Shown here: positions 25,053-35,467 of the stretch, in pieces | How positions within the stretch are numbered: the stretch's first letter is position 1 | Layout of the letters: each line of letters opens with the position of its first letter | From: Mycolicibacter terrae | Lineage (GTDB): Bacteria; Actinomycetota; Actinomycetes; Mycobacteriales; Mycobacteriaceae | Direction of reading: 5' to 3' | DNA: 64,000 nt | Assembly: GCF_010727125.1 (NCBI RefSeq) | Contig: NZ_AP022564.1 | Location: 1,860,001-1,924,000, forward strand | Made by a program: the position numbers and the translations under genes | Notes under the pieces: model-generated | Seen by the model: only the letters and a program-made list of their open reading frames with translations | Database searches by the model: none | Told to the model about the DNA's origin: nothing

Positions 25053-25960
25053 AGGTACTCCACTTCTTCGAGGCCGGCCAGCGCCGCGCCGTAGATGGCG
25101 TCGGGGTCCAGCCGGCGCAGGTCTTCGGCGAGACACTCGGCCGTCACCCGACGCGGTAGCGGAACCAGCGCGTCCGGGCTGGCGGTGCGGCCCAAGGTGG
25201 CGATCACCCCGTCCTGGGGTCGGCTCAGCACGACGGTCTCGCTGTCGCGCACCAGCTCGATCTTCAGCTCGCCGACCGCGCGCCGCACCGGTCCGTCCAC
25301 CCGGCTGGCCAGCCAGCCGGCCAGGATGTCCAGCGCCGGTTCGGTCGCCAGTCCGGACACCAGCGCCGAGCGGATCGGCTCGTAGGGCGGCTGATCCATT
25401 GCGGAGGCCAGCAGTGCCCGCCAATAGGTGATGCGACTCCACGACAGGTCGGTGTCACCGGCGGTGTAGCCGCTCCGCCGGCCCTTGATCGCGGCCAGCG
25501 GATCCGGGCTGTTGGTGGCGTCGGTGATCCGGCGCACGGCCAGGGCGCCCAGCGGGTCCTCGGCCGGTGCCGCCGGCGCGATCTCCGGCCACCACGCGAC
25601 CACCGGGATGTCGGGCAACAGGAATGGCAGTACGACCGCATCGGCGTGCCCGGCGAGCGGGCCGGACAACCGCAGCACCACCACCTCACCGGCGCCGGCG
25701 TCCCCGAACATCCGCAGCTGGGCGTCCAGGCGGGCGTCGCGGGCATCGGTGTCGTCGGTCATCACCACGATGACCCGGCTGGGATGCTCCTGGCTGGCCA
25801 TGTTGGCCGCGGCGATCGACTCGTCGAGCAGCGCGTCGTTCTCGAGGGCCACGATCAGGGTCAGGACCCGGCCGGTCGTCGCCGCACCGATCCGCTCACG
25901 CAGCTGGTTGAGCTTCTTGTTGATCGCGGTGGTGGAGGTGTCCGGCAGCTCGACGATCAT
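25049..25960 (-). CDS. opcA: Glucose-6-phosphate dehydrogenase assembly protein OpcA
   Basis: OpcA is needed for assembly and redox control of glucose-6-phosphate dehydrogenase in actinobacteria and cyanobacteria. The 303-residue product begins [20 protein letters not shown] and has the family segments [25 protein letters not shown] and [20 protein letters not shown]. It is preceded by a MIRU-like element separating it from zwf; its ATG overlaps the stop of the micro-ORF in that element. Homologue of Rv1446c. Confidence 0.93.
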   Translation of the reverse strand: MIVELPDTSTTAINKKLNQLRERIGAATTGRVLTLIVALENDALLDESIAAANMASQEHPSRVIVVMTDDTDARDARLDAQLRMFGDAGAGEVVVLRLSGPLAGHADAVVLPFLLPDIPVVAWWPEIAPAAPAEDPLGALAVRRITDATNSPDPLAAIKGRRSGYTAGDTDLSWSRITYWRALLASAMDQPPYEPIRSALVSGLATEPALDILAGWLASRVDGPVRRAVGELKIELVRDSETVVLSRPQDGVIATLGRTASPDALVPLPRRVTAECLAEDLRRLDPDAIYGAALAGLEEVEYL

Positions 25961-26019
25961 CGGCGCCGCTCCTCGGTGTCGCTTGTCGGTCGCACTGCAT
26001 CGTCGGCGGCGCGGATCAC
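25957..26019 (-). CDS. MIRU-encoded micro-ORF bridging zwf and opcA
   Basis: A 20-residue frame begins at the GTG overlapping the zwf stop (GTGA) and ends at the TGA overlapping the opcA ATG (ATGA). The peptide starts IRAADDAV after its initiator and ends SDTEERRR. The ends match those of the 32-residue micro-ORF at 16342-16440. This supports selection for a frame that links the two genes rather than chance. Confidence 0.55.
   Translation of the reverse strand: MIRAADDAVRPTSDTEERRR
25961..26015 (-). repeat. MIRU-like interspersed repeat between zwf and opcA
   Basis: This 55-bp element has GCGCCGCCGACGATGCAGTG near one end and GAGGAGCGGCGCC at the other in the direction of transcription. It shares both ends with the 91-bp element at 16346-16436 but lacks its central palindrome. 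The size difference recalls the long and short MIRU classes. Confidence 0.7.
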
Positions 26020-27572
26020 GGCCGCCGCCATTCCCGGCCGGAGCGCGTCAGCATCTCGAACGACGACGGCGGCCCCCAGGTACCGGCTTGATAGGGCTCG
26101 GGTCTGCCGTGCTCCGCCCAGTTCTCGAGCACCGGATCGAGGATCTCCCAAGACAATTCGACTTCGGCGTTGACCGGGAACAACGACGGTTCACCGAGCA
26201 GCACGTCGAGGATCAGACGTTCGTAGGCTTCCGGTGAATCCTCGGAGAACGCCGAGCCGTAGGAGAAGTCCATGTTGACGTCGCGGACCTCCATCAGATG
26301 CCCGGGCACCTTGGAGCCGAACCGCAGGGTGATCCCCTCGTCGGGCTGAACCCGGATCACCAGGGCGTTCTTGCCCAGCTCATCGGTCATGGTGGCGTCG
26401 AAGGGCAGGTGCGGCGCGCGCTTGAACACCAGCGCGATCTCGGTGACCCGCCGTCCCAGGCGCTTTCCACTGCGCAGATAGAACGGCACGCCGGCCCAGC
26501 GCCGGGTGTCGACCTCCAAGGTGATGGCCGCAAAGGTCTCGGTCCGGGAGTCCTCGGCGAACCCGTCCTCCTCGAGCAGACCGACGACGCGTTCACCACC
26601 CTGCCACCCGCCGGCGTACTGGCCGCGGGAGGTGGTCTCGTCCAGTGGCTGCGCCAGCCTGGTGGCGGAGAGCACCTTGATCTTCTCGGTCTGCAACTCG
26701 GCGGGGGAGAAGCTGACCGGCTCCTCCATGGCGGTCAGTGCCAGCAACTGCAGCAGGTGGTTCTGGATCACGTCGCGAGCGGCGCCGATGCCGTCGTAGT
26801 AGCCGGCCCGCCCGCCCAGCCCGATGTCTTCGGCCATGGTGATCTGCACATGGTCGACGTAGTGCGCATTCCAGATCGGGTCGAACAGTTGATTGGCGAA
26901 CCGCAGCGCCAGGATGTTCTGGACCGTCTCCTTGCCCAGATAGTGGTCGATGCGAAACACCGACTCCTCCGGGAAGACGCTGTTGAGCACGTTGTTGAGC
27001 TCGACCGCGCTCGACAGGTCATGACCGAACGGCTTCTCGATCACCACTCGGCTCCACCGGCCCTCCCGCGGCCGGGCCAGCCCGCTGGCGTGCAGCTTCT
27101 CGCACACCACCGGGAACGCAGCGGGCGGGATCGACAGGTAGAAGGCGTGATTGCCGCCGGTGCCGCGCTCGGAGTCGAGCTGCTCAAGGGTCTCGGCCAG
27201 CCGGGCGAAGGCGGCATCATCGTCGAACGACCCTGTCACGAAACGGAATCCGGCGGCCAACCGGTCCCACACCACCTGGCGGAACGGGGTTCGGGCGTGC
27301 TGTTTGACGGCTTGGTAGACCACGTCGGCGAAGTCCTCGTCGGCCCAATCCCGGCGGGCGAACCCGACCAGTGCGAACGTCGGTGGCAGCAGGCCGCGGT
27401 TGGCCAGGTCGTAGATGGCCGGCATCAGCTTGCGCCGCGCAAGGTCGCCGGTGACCCCGAAGATCACCACGCCGCACGGGCCCGCGATACGGGGCAGGCG
27501 CTTGTCACGCTTGTCCCGCAGGGGGTTTCGCCACCCCGCGGCCGAGTTACGTGCTCCCTCCGCGCCCGCCAT
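26016..27572 (-). CDS. zwf: Glucose-6-phosphate 1-dehydrogenase
   Basis: This 518-residue enzyme oxidises glucose 6-phosphate with NADP, opening the oxidative pentose phosphate pathway. It shows the nucleotide site VIFGVTGDLARRKLMPAIYDL, the active-site signature RIDHYLGKETVQNILALRF and the C-terminal GTWGPPSSFEMLTR...REWRRP. It closely matches Zwf2 (Rv1447c). The ATG at 27572 is four bases beyond the tal stop; an upstream extension to 27623 would lie inside tal. Downstream is the MIRU-like element and opcA. Confidence 0.97.
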   Translation of the reverse strand: MAGAEGARNSAAGWRNPLRDKRDKRLPRIAGPCGVVIFGVTGDLARRKLMPAIYDLANRGLLPPTFALVGFARRDWADEDFADVVYQAVKQHARTPFRQVVWDRLAAGFRFVTGSFDDDAAFARLAETLEQLDSERGTGGNHAFYLSIPPAAFPVVCEKLHASGLARPREGRWSRVVIEKPFGHDLSSAVELNNVLNSVFPEESVFRIDHYLGKETVQNILALRFANQLFDPIWNAHYVDHVQITMAEDIGLGGRAGYYDGIGAARDVIQNHLLQLLALTAMEEPVSFSPAELQTEKIKVLSATRLAQPLDETTSRGQYAGGWQGGERVVGLLEEDGFAEDSRTETFAAITLEVDTRRWAGVPFYLRSGKRLGRRVTEIALVFKRAPHLPFDATMTDELGKNALVIRVQPDEGITLRFGSKVPGHLMEVRDVNMDFSYGSAFSEDSPEAYERLILDVLLGEPSLFPVNAEVELSWEILDPVLENWAEHGRPEPYQAGTWGPPSSFEMLTRSGREWRRP

Positions 27573-27576
27573 CAGA

Positions 27577-28689
27577 TCACTTGGCGGCGTCGAGCTGCGC
27601 TGCGGTGGCGTCCAGCAGTTCACCCCACGACGCCTCGAACTTGTCTACGCCTTCTTTCTCCAGCACCTCGAACACATCGGGCAGGTCGATGCCCACGGCC
27701 GAGAGCTGGTCGAAGACCTGCTGCGAGGCCGCCTCGGTGCCCGCGATGGTGTCTCCGGTGACCTCGCCGTGGTCGGCCACCGCGTCCAATGTCGGCTCCG
27801 GCATGGTGTTGACGGTATTCGCGGCCACCAGCTCGGTGACGTAGAGGGTGTCGGGGTACTCCGGGTTCTTCACCCCGGTGGAGGCCCACAGCGGCCGTTG
27901 CACCCGGGCGCCGTGTGCGGCCAGCGCGGCGAAGCGTTCGCCGGCGAAGACCTCCTCGTAGGCGGCGTAGGCCAACCGGGCGTTGGCCACGCCGGCCTTT
28001 CCGCGCAGCGCCAGGGCGTCGGCCGAACCGATCTTCTCCAACCGACCGTCCACCTCGGTGTCCACCCGGGAGACGAAGAACGAAGCCACCGAGTGGATCT
28101 TGGACAGATCGTGCCCGGCGGCCTTGGCCGCTTCCAGGCCGGCCAGGTAGGCGTCCATCACCTCGCGGTGCCGCTCGACGGAGAAGATCAGCGTGACGTT
28201 GACCGAGACACCCTCGGCCAGCGCCGCGGTGATGGCCGGCAGCCCGGCCTTGGTGGCCGGGATCTTGATGAACAGGTTCGGCCGGTCGACGATCTTCCAC
28301 AGCTCGAGGGCCTGGGCGATGGTCTTGTCGGTGTCATGGGCCAGACGGGGGTCGACCTCGATCGACACCCGGCCGTCGACGCCGTCGGAATCCTCCCACG
28401 CCTTGGTCAACACGTCGCAACCGTTGCGCACGTCGTCGGTCGTGACCGTGCGGATCACGGCGTCCACGTCGGCGCCGCGAGCAGCCAGTTCGGAAAGCTG
28501 CTTGTCGTAGGCGTGGCCCTTCTCCAGTGCTTTCTGGAAGATGGTCGGGTTGGTCGTCACCCCGACGACACTGCGGGTGGCGACGAGCTCGGCCAGGTTG
28601 CCCGACGTCAGGCGGTCCCGGGACAAATCGTCGAGCCACACCGATACGCCGGCGGCGCTCAGAGCGGCAAGCCTTTCGTTCTGAGTCAT
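27577..28689 (-). CDS. tal: Transaldolase
   Basis: The 370-residue enzyme transfers a dihydroxyacetone unit in the non-oxidative pentose phosphate pathway. The Schiff-base lysine lies in [15 protein letters not shown]. Other landmarks are [13 protein letters not shown] and [19 protein letters not shown]. The length is typical of the actinobacterial class, like Rv1448c. It lies 39 bases after tkt and five bases before zwf in one operon. Confidence 0.97.
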   Translation of the reverse strand: MTQNERLAALSAAGVSVWLDDLSRDRLTSGNLAELVATRSVVGVTTNPTIFQKALEKGHAYDKQLSELAARGADVDAVIRTVTTDDVRNGCDVLTKAWEDSDGVDGRVSIEVDPRLAHDTDKTIAQALELWKIVDRPNLFIKIPATKAGLPAITAALAEGVSVNVTLIFSVERHREVMDAYLAGLEAAKAAGHDLSKIHSVASFFVSRVDTEVDGRLEKIGSADALALRGKAGVANARLAYAAYEEVFAGERFAALAAHGARVQRPLWASTGVKNPEYPDTLYVTELVAANTVNTMPEPTLDAVADHGEVTGDTIAGTEAASQQVFDQLSAVGIDLPDVFEVLEKEGVDKFEASWGELLDATAAQLDAAK

Positions 28690-28728
28690 GTTGCGCTCCT
28701 TCTCAATCGATGTGCGAGTCGGCCGGCC

Positions 28729-30828
28729 TCAGTTGTTCAAGGTCCGTTCGGCGGCGGCGACGACGGCCTCCGGGGTGAAACCGAACTCGCGGAACAGGGT
28801 TTTGTAGTCGGCGGATTCGCCGTAGTGCTCGATCGAGACGATTTCCCCGGTGTCGCCGACCAGCTTATGCCAGCACTGCGCGACACCGGCTTCGACCGCG
28901 ACCCGCGCCGACACCGCGGGCGGCAGCACCGCGTCGCGGTACTCGGCCGGCTGCGACTCGAACCACTCCAGACAGGGCATCGACACCACGCGGGCATTGA
29001 TGTTCTTGTCCGCCAAGAGTTTCTGAGCTTCCACGGCCAGTTGTACCTCCGATCCGGTGGCGATCAGCAGCACGTCGGGCTGTGCTGCGCCCGCGGCGCC
29101 GGAACCGCCGAGGACGTATCCGCCGCGGGCCACGCCCTCGGGGTCGGTACCCTCCAGGATCGGCACACCCTGACGGGTCAGAACCAGCCCGACCGGACCG
29201 CTGTCCGCGCCGCGGGCCAGCACAATGCGCCAGGCGTGGGCGGTCTCATTGGCGTCGGCCGGGCGCACCACCGACAGCCGGGGGATGGCGCGCAGTGCCG
29301 CCAGGTGCTCGATCGGCTGATGGGTGGGGCCGTCTTCACCCAGGCCGATCGAGTCGTGGGTCCACACGTAGATCGGATCGATGTCCATCAGCGCCGCCAG
29401 TCGCACCGCGGGCCGCATGTAGTCGGAGAACTGCAGGAAGGTACCGCCGTAGGCTCGGGTCGGGCCGTGCAGCACGATGCCCGACAGGATCGAGCCCATC
29501 GCGTGCTCACGGATCCCGAAGTGCAGGGTGCGGCCATAGGGGTCGGCGGTGTAGTCCTGGGTGGAGATCGACGCCGGGCCGAACGACTTGACGCCGTCCA
29601 TCGTGGTGTTGTTGCTGCCGGCCAGATCGGCTGAGCCGCCCCACAATTCGGGAAGCTTCGGCCCCACCGCCGAGAGCACCTTGCCGGATGCGGCGCGGGT
29701 GGCCACCGCCTTGGAGCCGGGCTCCCAGTACGGCAGGTCGGCGTCCCAGCCTTCCGGCAGCTCACCGGCGATCAGGCGGTCCAGCAGTGCCTTGCGTTCC
29801 GGCTCCCGGGCCGCCCAGGCCTCGAACTGCGCCTGCCAGTCGGCGTGAGCCTCCTTGCCGCGGGCCACCAGCCCCCGGGTGTGGGTGATCACGTCCTCGC
29901 GGACGTCGAAGGACTTGTCCGGGTCGAACCCGAGTGCGGATTTGGTGGCGGCCACCTCGTCGTCACCCAGCGCCGCGCCGTGGGCGGCGCCGGTGTTCAT
30001 CTTCTCGGGGGCCGGGTACCCGATGATCGTGCGCAGCGAGATGAACGACGGCTGGTCGGTGACCGCCTTCGCCTTGGCGATCGCCTCCTCGATGCCGGTG
30101 ACGTTCTCGCCGCCCTCGATCTCCTGGACGTGCCAGCCGTAGGCCCGGTAGCGGGCGGCGGTGTCCTCGCACAGCGCGATCGCGGTGTCGTCCTCGATGG
30201 AGATCTTGTTGTGGTCGTAGAACACGATCAGGTTGCCGAGCTGCTGGACGCCGGCCAGCGAGGACGCCTCACTGGTGACGCCTTCCTGGATGTCACCGTC
30301 GGAGGCGATCACGTAGATGTAGTGGTCGAACGGGCTCTCGCCGGGGGCGGCGTCCGGGTCGAACAGTCCGCGTTCGTAGCGGGCGGCCATCGCCATTCCG
30401 ACGGCGGACGCCAGACCCTGGCCCAGGGGACCGGTGGTGATCTCCACACCCTTGGTGTGGCGGAACTCCGGGTGCCCCGGAGTCTTGGATCCCCAGGTGC
30501 GCAACGCCTCGATGTCGGAGAGCTCCAGACCGAAACCGCCCAGGTAGAGCTGGATGTAGAGGGTCAGGCTGGAGTGCCCGCAGGACAGCACGAACCGGTC
30601 GCGGCCCAGCCAGTGCGTGTCGGAGGGATCGTGGCGCATCACCCGCTGGAACAGCGTGTATGCCAGCGGAGCCAGGCTCATCGCCGTGCCGGGGTGGCCG
30701 TTACCGACCTTCTGCACCGCATCGGCGGCCAGCACCCGGGCGGTGTCGACGGCGACCGAGTCGATCTCGGCCCAGTCGTCGGGGTGGTGCGGTCGGGTAA
30801 GGGCGGAGATCTCTGCAGCAGTGGTCAC
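28729..30828 (-). CDS. tkt: Transketolase
   Basis: The 699-residue thiamine-diphosphate enzyme shuttles two-carbon units between pentose phosphate and glycolytic sugars. It has the thiamine-binding pattern [20 protein letters not shown] with [12 protein letters not shown], the pyrimidine-domain segment [12 protein letters not shown] and the C-terminal domain after about residue 560. It starts at a GTG. An upstream TAGGGT about 60 bases before the start may be its -10. It heads the tkt-tal-zwf-opcA-pgl operon and is divergent from ctaB (260-bp gap), without the PE_PGRS27 gene found there in M. tuberculosis. Confidence 0.97.
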   Translation of the reverse strand: MTTAAEISALTRPHHPDDWAEIDSVAVDTARVLAADAVQKVGNGHPGTAMSLAPLAYTLFQRVMRHDPSDTHWLGRDRFVLSCGHSSLTLYIQLYLGGFGLELSDIEALRTWGSKTPGHPEFRHTKGVEITTGPLGQGLASAVGMAMAARYERGLFDPDAAPGESPFDHYIYVIASDGDIQEGVTSEASSLAGVQQLGNLIVFYDHNKISIEDDTAIALCEDTAARYRAYGWHVQEIEGGENVTGIEEAIAKAKAVTDQPSFISLRTIIGYPAPEKMNTGAAHGAALGDDEVAATKSALGFDPDKSFDVREDVITHTRGLVARGKEAHADWQAQFEAWAAREPERKALLDRLIAGELPEGWDADLPYWEPGSKAVATRAASGKVLSAVGPKLPELWGGSADLAGSNNTTMDGVKSFGPASISTQDYTADPYGRTLHFGIREHAMGSILSGIVLHGPTRAYGGTFLQFSDYMRPAVRLAALMDIDPIYVWTHDSIGLGEDGPTHQPIEHLAALRAIPRLSVVRPADANETAHAWRIVLARGADSGPVGLVLTRQGVPILEGTDPEGVARGGYVLGGSGAAGAAQPDVLLIATGSEVQLAVEAQKLLADKNINARVVSMPCLEWFESQPAEYRDAVLPPAVSARVAVEAGVAQCWHKLVGDTGEIVSIEHYGESADYKTLFREFGFTPEAVVAAAERTLNN

Positions 30829-31088
30829 GAACGTGAAGTCCTCATCTTCGGGATATGTCTGGGCAAGCCTGGTTGGTTCTCACCCTAGCGGCGTTCGCAA
30901 GGGCGGCGGAGCCGCGGACAGCGCGGGGTGCCGCCATTAACCTAGTGCGGGCAGGGGCGGTGCCGCAGGTCCGGTCACGGTGTGGATTACCCGTCAATCG
31001 ACCCTGCGATTCGGCCGACCAGGCTGCGCGGTCTACCATCGTCCGTAGTAGACGCTGGCGTCGCTGCTGCCATCTGAGGAGTCATCAC

Positions 31089-32012
31089 GTGAGTATTCGC
31101 GAGCGCGCCGCGCCGCGCCGAATACGCGCAATCCGTTCCACGTTGCTGGCGTACCTGTCGCTGACCAAGCCGCGGATCATCGAGTTGCTGCTGGTGACGA
31201 CCATTCCGGCGATGCTGCTGGCCGATCGTGGCACGGTGAATCCGCTGCTGATCTTCAACACGCTGATCGGCGGGATGCTGGCCGCCGCGGGCGCTCACGC
31301 CCTGAACTGCGTCGTCGACGCCGATATCGACAAGGTGATGAAGCGCACTGCGCGCCGTCCGCTGGCTCGCGAGGCAGTACCGACCCGCAACGCCCTGATC
31401 TTCGGCCTGACGCTCGGCGTCGCCTCGTTCCTCTGGCTGTGGCGCACCACCAACTTGATGTCCGGCGTACTGGCCATGGCCACCATCGCGTTTTACGTGC
31501 TGGTCTACTCGATGATGCTCAAGCGGCGTACCTCGCAGAACGTGGTGTGGGGTGGCGCGGCCGGCTGCATGCCGGTGGTGATCGGCTGGTCGGCGGTGAC
31601 CGGCACCATCGGCTGGCCGGCGCTGGTGATGTTCGCGGTCATCTTCTTCTGGACGCCACCGCACACCTGGGCACTGGCCATGCGCTACAAGGACGACTAC
31701 GCGGCGGCGGGGGTGCCGATGCTGCCGGTGGTCGCCAGTGAGCGCGTCGTCACGCACCGCATCGTGCTCTACACCTGGGCGACGGTGGCCGCCACGCTGG
31801 CGTTGGTGCCCGCCGCCGGGTGGCTGTACGCCTCGGTGGCTTTCCTGGCCGGGGTCTGGTTCTTGACCATGGCCCACCAGCTCTACGCCGGGGTGCGCCG
31901 CGGTGAGCCGGTCAAGCCGCTGCGGCTGTTCCTGCAGTCGAACAACTACCTCGCGGTGGTGTTCTGCGCGCTTGCGGTGGACTCGGCCATCGGCCTGCCC
32001 ACGCTGTTCTGA
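31089..32012 (+). CDS. ctaB: Protoheme IX farnesyltransferase (heme O synthase)
   Basis: CtaB adds a farnesyl group to protoheme, giving heme O for cytochrome oxidase maturation. The 307-residue UbiA-type membrane protein has about eight helices and the two Asp-rich prenyl-diphosphate motifs [15 protein letters not shown] and [15 protein letters not shown]. The GTG at 31089 is preceded by GAGGAG at eight bases. CtaA, which acts next on heme O, is encoded at 37.1-38.1 kb on the other strand. Confidence 0.96.
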   Translation: MSIRERAAPRRIRAIRSTLLAYLSLTKPRIIELLLVTTIPAMLLADRGTVNPLLIFNTLIGGMLAAAGAHALNCVVDADIDKVMKRTARRPLAREAVPTRNALIFGLTLGVASFLWLWRTTNLMSGVLAMATIAFYVLVYSMMLKRRTSQNVVWGGAAGCMPVVIGWSAVTGTIGWPALVMFAVIFFWTPPHTWALAMRYKDDYAAAGVPMLPVVASERVVTHRIVLYTWATVAATLALVPAAGWLYASVAFLAGVWFLTMAHQLYAGVRRGEPVKPLRLFLQSNNYLAVVFCALAVDSAIGLPTLF

Positions 32013-32130
32013 GTCCGCGCTGGCCGGCGGGTCGCCGGCCTTCCACGCGAACCGGGTTTCGCGCCCGCGCCCAGCGATGACTGCGGAGTCGGCATGTCGG
32101 CGACGGTGCCAGCCGAACCGGCGACACCAC

Positions 32131-32183
32131 GCTGCGCGACGCAGCGACAAAACGGGCGGGCAGAGCTTGCGCGGACGCCCGCC
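32131..32183 (+). terminator. Hairpins after ctaB
   Basis: GCTGCG-CGA-CGCAGC (32131-32145) forms a perfect 6-bp stem with a 3-base loop. GGCGGGC/GCCCGCC (32155-32161, 32177-32183) forms a 7-bp stem. They lie between ctaB and the first PPE gene and could end ctaB transcription. No U-tract is present. Confidence 0.35.
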
Positions 32184-32199
32184 GTGGTATTCAATCGTC

Positions 32200-32239
32200 G
32201 ATAATGAAAATCATGTTCAACTCGGCGGGCCGGCCGTGA
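32200..32239 (+). promoter_or_regulatory. Promoter and short leader frame before the first PPE gene
   Basis: An AT-rich patch holds GATAAT (32200-32205), a plausible -10. A frame of 11 residues, MKIMFNSAGRP, begins at 32204 and stops at 32237-32239, overlapping the PPE ATG as TGATG. If transcription starts near 32212, translation could begin at the internal ATG at 32213. The frame may simply carry ribosomes to a start that lacks a Shine-Dalgarno sequence. Confidence 0.35.
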
Positions 32240-33819
32240 TGCCGGCGCCCGCATGGATGGCCTCGCCGCCGGAGGTGCATTCGGCGTTGTTGAGCGCCGG
32301 GCCGGGTCCGGGTCCGCTGCTGGCGTCGGCGGCGGCGTGGTCGGCGCTGAGTGTGGAGTACGCGGCGGTCGCCGATGAGCTGATGGCCGTGCTGGGGGCG
32401 GTGCAGGCCGGGGCGTGGCAGGGCCCGAGTGCGGATACCTATGTGGCGGCCCACGCGCCGTACCTGGCGTGGCTGACCCGGGCCGGAGCAGACAGCGCGG
32501 CGGCGGCAGACCAGAGTGCGACGGCGGCGGCGGCCTACACGGCCGCACTGGTGGCCATGCCGACCTTGCCGGAGCTGGCGACCAACCACGCCGTGCATGG
32601 AGTGTTGGTGGCGACGAACTTTTTTGGGATCAACACGATTCCGATTGCGGTCAACGAGGCCGACTATGCGCGGATGTGGGTGCAGGCGGCGACGACCATG
32701 GCGACCTATGAGGCGGTGGCGGGCTCGGCGGTGGCCTCGACACCACACACCGCCCCGGCGCCACAGATCGTCGAAGGGTCGTCCGGGCACGACCACGACC
32801 ATGACCACGGGGAGGCCAGCGACTGGGATAACCAGGTCGCGCAGTGGTTGCGCTCGCTGACCGGGAGCCAGGTGGACTGGGATCCCACCGAGGGCACCGT
32901 CAACGGCGTGGGCTACGACGCCTACACCGATCCGAGCCAGTTGATGTACTGGGTGGTGCGGGCGCTGGAATTCAGCCAGGATTTCCAGCACTTCGGCAAT
33001 CAGCTGCTCACTAATCCGGCCGGCGCCTTCCAGTACCTGGTCCAGTTGGCGCTGTTCGACTGGCCCACCCACATCGCCGAGATCGCCAGCTGGCTGGCCC
33101 AGTCGCCGCAGTTGGTGGCGCTGGCGCTGGGTGCGGCGGTGGCCCCGGCCGGCGCCGGCCTGGCCGGGCTGGCGGGGCTGGCGGGACTACCGCAGCCGGC
33201 GGTGCCGGTCCCCGCGTTGCCGGCCGAGGTGGGCGGGCACGCGTTGCCGGCGGTGGGCAGCGTCCCGCCCGCGCCGGCGGTTTCCGGAGCGGTCAACGCG
33301 TCGGCCCCGGCACCGCCGGCGCCGGCGAGTGCGGCCGCGGGGCCCGCATCGGCATCAGCCGCCCCGCCGGCGCCGGCCGGGGCGTCGTTCGTCCCGCCCT
33401 ACCTGATCGGCGGGCCCGGCGTCGGGTCGGGCTCGGGGATGGGTGTCGCCGCGCGCGCGGCGCGCAAGGCCCCCGAACCCGACAGTGCCGCTGTGGCGGC
33501 GGCCGCGCGTGAGGCCAATCGGGAACGCGCCCAGGCCCGGCGCCGCCGGCGTGCCACCAAGCACGACCACGCCGATCAGTTCATGACGATGGGTGTGGGG
33601 GTCGATCCGGACTGGCAGCTGCCGGACGACGAGGAGGTTCTGGCCGCTGACCGCGGCGCCGGTCCGCTGGGCTTCGCCGGCAGCGTCGCCAAGGAACAAC
33701 TCGCGGCGGCCGGGATGACCCGGCTGGCGGGGGCGTTCGGCGACGGGCCGCAGGAGCCGATGGTGCCGGGCAGCTGGGGACGAGACGACACCTCCGCCAA
33801 TTCCCAAAAGTTCGGGTAG
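32239..33819 (+). CDS. PPE family protein, PPW subfamily, with HDHDHDH tract
   Basis: This 526-residue protein opens with a PPE domain (about 1-165: [49 protein letters not shown]). It ends with the PPW-type features GFAGS and PxxPxxW (PMVPGSW, residues 507-513). PPE proteins are exported or surface-bound through ESX type VII systems, often with a PE partner, but no PE gene is adjacent. Residues 184-190 are HDHDHDH, a likely metal-binding tract absent from the neighbouring paralogue. An Ala/Pro-rich linker (about 290-400) precedes a basic segment ([12 protein letters not shown]). The ATG at 32239 follows an in-frame GTG. Confidence 0.88.
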   Translation: MPAPAWMASPPEVHSALLSAGPGPGPLLASAAAWSALSVEYAAVADELMAVLGAVQAGAWQGPSADTYVAAHAPYLAWLTRAGADSAAAADQSATAAAAYTAALVAMPTLPELATNHAVHGVLVATNFFGINTIPIAVNEADYARMWVQAATTMATYEAVAGSAVASTPHTAPAPQIVEGSSGHDHDHDHGEASDWDNQVAQWLRSLTGSQVDWDPTEGTVNGVGYDAYTDPSQLMYWVVRALEFSQDFQHFGNQLLTNPAGAFQYLVQLALFDWPTHIAEIASWLAQSPQLVALALGAAVAPAGAGLAGLAGLAGLPQPAVPVPALPAEVGGHALPAVGSVPPAPAVSGAVNASAPAPPAPASAAAGPASASAAPPAPAGASFVPPYLIGGPGVGSGSGMGVAARAARKAPEPDSAAVAAAAREANRERAQARRRRRATKHDHADQFMTMGVGVDPDWQLPDDEEVLAADRGAGPLGFAGSVAKEQLAAAGMTRLAGAFGDGPQEPMVPGSWGRDDTSANSQKFG

Positions 33820-33842
33820 CCGAAAAACAAAGTTCCATGCAT

Positions 33843-33848
33843 TAAACT
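33843..33848 (+). promoter_or_regulatory. -10 element for the second PPE gene
   Basis: TAAACT fits TANNNT and ends nine bases before the GTG at 33857, in a short AT-rich gap between the two PPE genes. It implies a separate leaderless transcript for the second gene. Confidence 0.45.
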
Positions 33849-33856
33849 CAGTCGCC

Positions 33857-35467
33857 GTGCCAGTGGTGTGGATGGCGTCGCCGCCGGAGGTGCATTCGGC
33901 GTTGTTGAGCGCTGGGCCGGGGGCCGGGCCGCTGTTGGCGGCGGCCGGGGCGTGGTCGTCGTTGAGCGCCGAGTACACCGCGGTGGCCGAGGAGTTGGCC
34001 GTTGTGGTGGCCTCGGTGCAGACCGGGGCGTGGCAGGGGCCGAGCGCGGAGTCCTATCTGGCTGCCCACACTCCGTACCTGGCCTGGCTGAACCAAGCCG
34101 GCGTGCACACTGCGGTGGCGGCCGCACAGTGCCAGACGGCGGCGGCGGCCTACAGCGCCGCGCTGGCGGCCATGCCGACACTGCCGGAGCTGGCCGCCAA
34201 CCACGCCGCCCACGGCGTCCTGGTGGCCACGAATTTCTTCGGCATCAACACCATTCCGATCGCGCTCAACGAAGCCGACTACGTCCGGATGTGGGTGCAG
34301 GCCGCCACCACGATGGCGACCTATGAGGCGGTAGCGGGTTCGGCGGTGGCCGCCGGCCCGCACACCGGTGTGGCGCCCCAGATCCAACGGCCTGCTGCGG
34401 CGTCCGATCCGCCGCCGTCGCAGAATCCCCTGCAGGGGCTGCTCGACGCGCTCGAGCCGATCCTGAAAAGCCTCGGCATCCAGGACGGCGTCACCGCGCA
34501 CGACCCGATGATCTCCAACGCCCTGACCACCGCCGTCTCCCATTTCCTGCAGAACTTCGGGATCAACTGGAACCCCGCCGCCGGAACCCTCAACGGTCAT
34601 GTCTACGACTACTATTCGAATGCCGCTCAACCGATCTGGTATCTGGCGCGGTCCCTGGAACTGTTCGAGGACTTCCTCAACGTGGCCCAGAACCCGTCCC
34701 AGATCATCCCTGCGCTGCAATACATCGCGGCCCTGGCCCTGTTCGACTGGCCCACCCACATCGCCCAGTTGGCCACCACGATCAGCCAGTCCCCGGCGCT
34801 GCTGGCGGCCGCCGCGGGTGCCGTGGTGGCACCTGTCGGCTCGCTGGGCGGTCTGGCCGGTCTGGCCGCGCTGGGCGCGCCGGCGCCGCCGGCGGTCGCT
34901 ACCGGCGCGCCGTTGCCCCCGACGATCACCGCCGAGGTGACCAGCGCCGTGGTCGGCCCGGCCGTGGCCGCGGCACCACCCCCGCCGCCCGCGCCTCCGC
35001 CGGCGTCCGCCGCCGCAGCAACACCGGCCGCGGCGGCGACTCCGCCGCCTGCACCGGCGCCTGCCGCCACCTTCGCGTTTCCCTACCTGGTCGGCGGCGG
35101 CCCGGGAATCGACTTCGGTTCGGGGCTGGGCGCGCGGGCCGGCGCCGCCGAGGGCGCCAAAAGGAAGACGCCCGCCCCGGAGGCCGCCTCGGCGGCGGCT
35201 GCCGCGGATGCCCGGCGGTCGGCTCGGCGCCGGCGGCGCAAGACCCGGCCGGGCCACGACGACGCGACCATGCGGCTCACCGTCGGCGTGGAACCGGACT
35301 GGGGCCCGACTACGGCATCGGATCACGGTGCCGGAGAACTGGGACACACCGGCGCCGTGCGCGACGACGACCTGGGCCGCGCGGCCGGGCTTACCCGGCT
35401 GGCCGGGGCGGAATTCGCCGAGAGCCCACGGCTGCCGCTGCTGCCCGGGGGCTGGAGGACCGACTAG
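33857..35467 (+). CDS. PPE family protein, PPW subfamily
   Basis: The 536-residue paralogue of the preceding gene has the same PPE domain ([48 protein letters not shown]). The middle is different ([19 protein letters not shown]), the Ala/Pro-rich stretch is long, and the C-terminus is PxxPxxW (PLLPGGW, 527-533) after a degenerate GHTGAV. DNA at the 5' ends of the pair is almost identical while the centres diverge, indicating tandem duplication with gene conversion or constraint at the PPE domain. The last bases overlap the stop of the convergent qor gene. Confidence 0.88.
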   Translation: MPVVWMASPPEVHSALLSAGPGAGPLLAAAGAWSSLSAEYTAVAEELAVVVASVQTGAWQGPSAESYLAAHTPYLAWLNQAGVHTAVAAAQCQTAAAAYSAALAAMPTLPELAANHAAHGVLVATNFFGINTIPIALNEADYVRMWVQAATTMATYEAVAGSAVAAGPHTGVAPQIQRPAAASDPPPSQNPLQGLLDALEPILKSLGIQDGVTAHDPMISNALTTAVSHFLQNFGINWNPAAGTLNGHVYDYYSNAAQPIWYLARSLELFEDFLNVAQNPSQIIPALQYIAALALFDWPTHIAQLATTISQSPALLAAAAGAVVAPVGSLGGLAGLAALGAPAPPAVATGAPLPPTITAEVTSAVVGPAVAAAPPPPPAPPPASAAAATPAAAATPPPAPAPAATFAFPYLVGGGPGIDFGSGLGARAGAAEGAKRKTPAPEAASAAAAADARRSARRRRRKTRPGHDDATMRLTVGVEPDWGPTTASDHGAGELGHTGAVRDDDLGRAAGLTRLAGAEFAESPRLPLLPGGWRTD

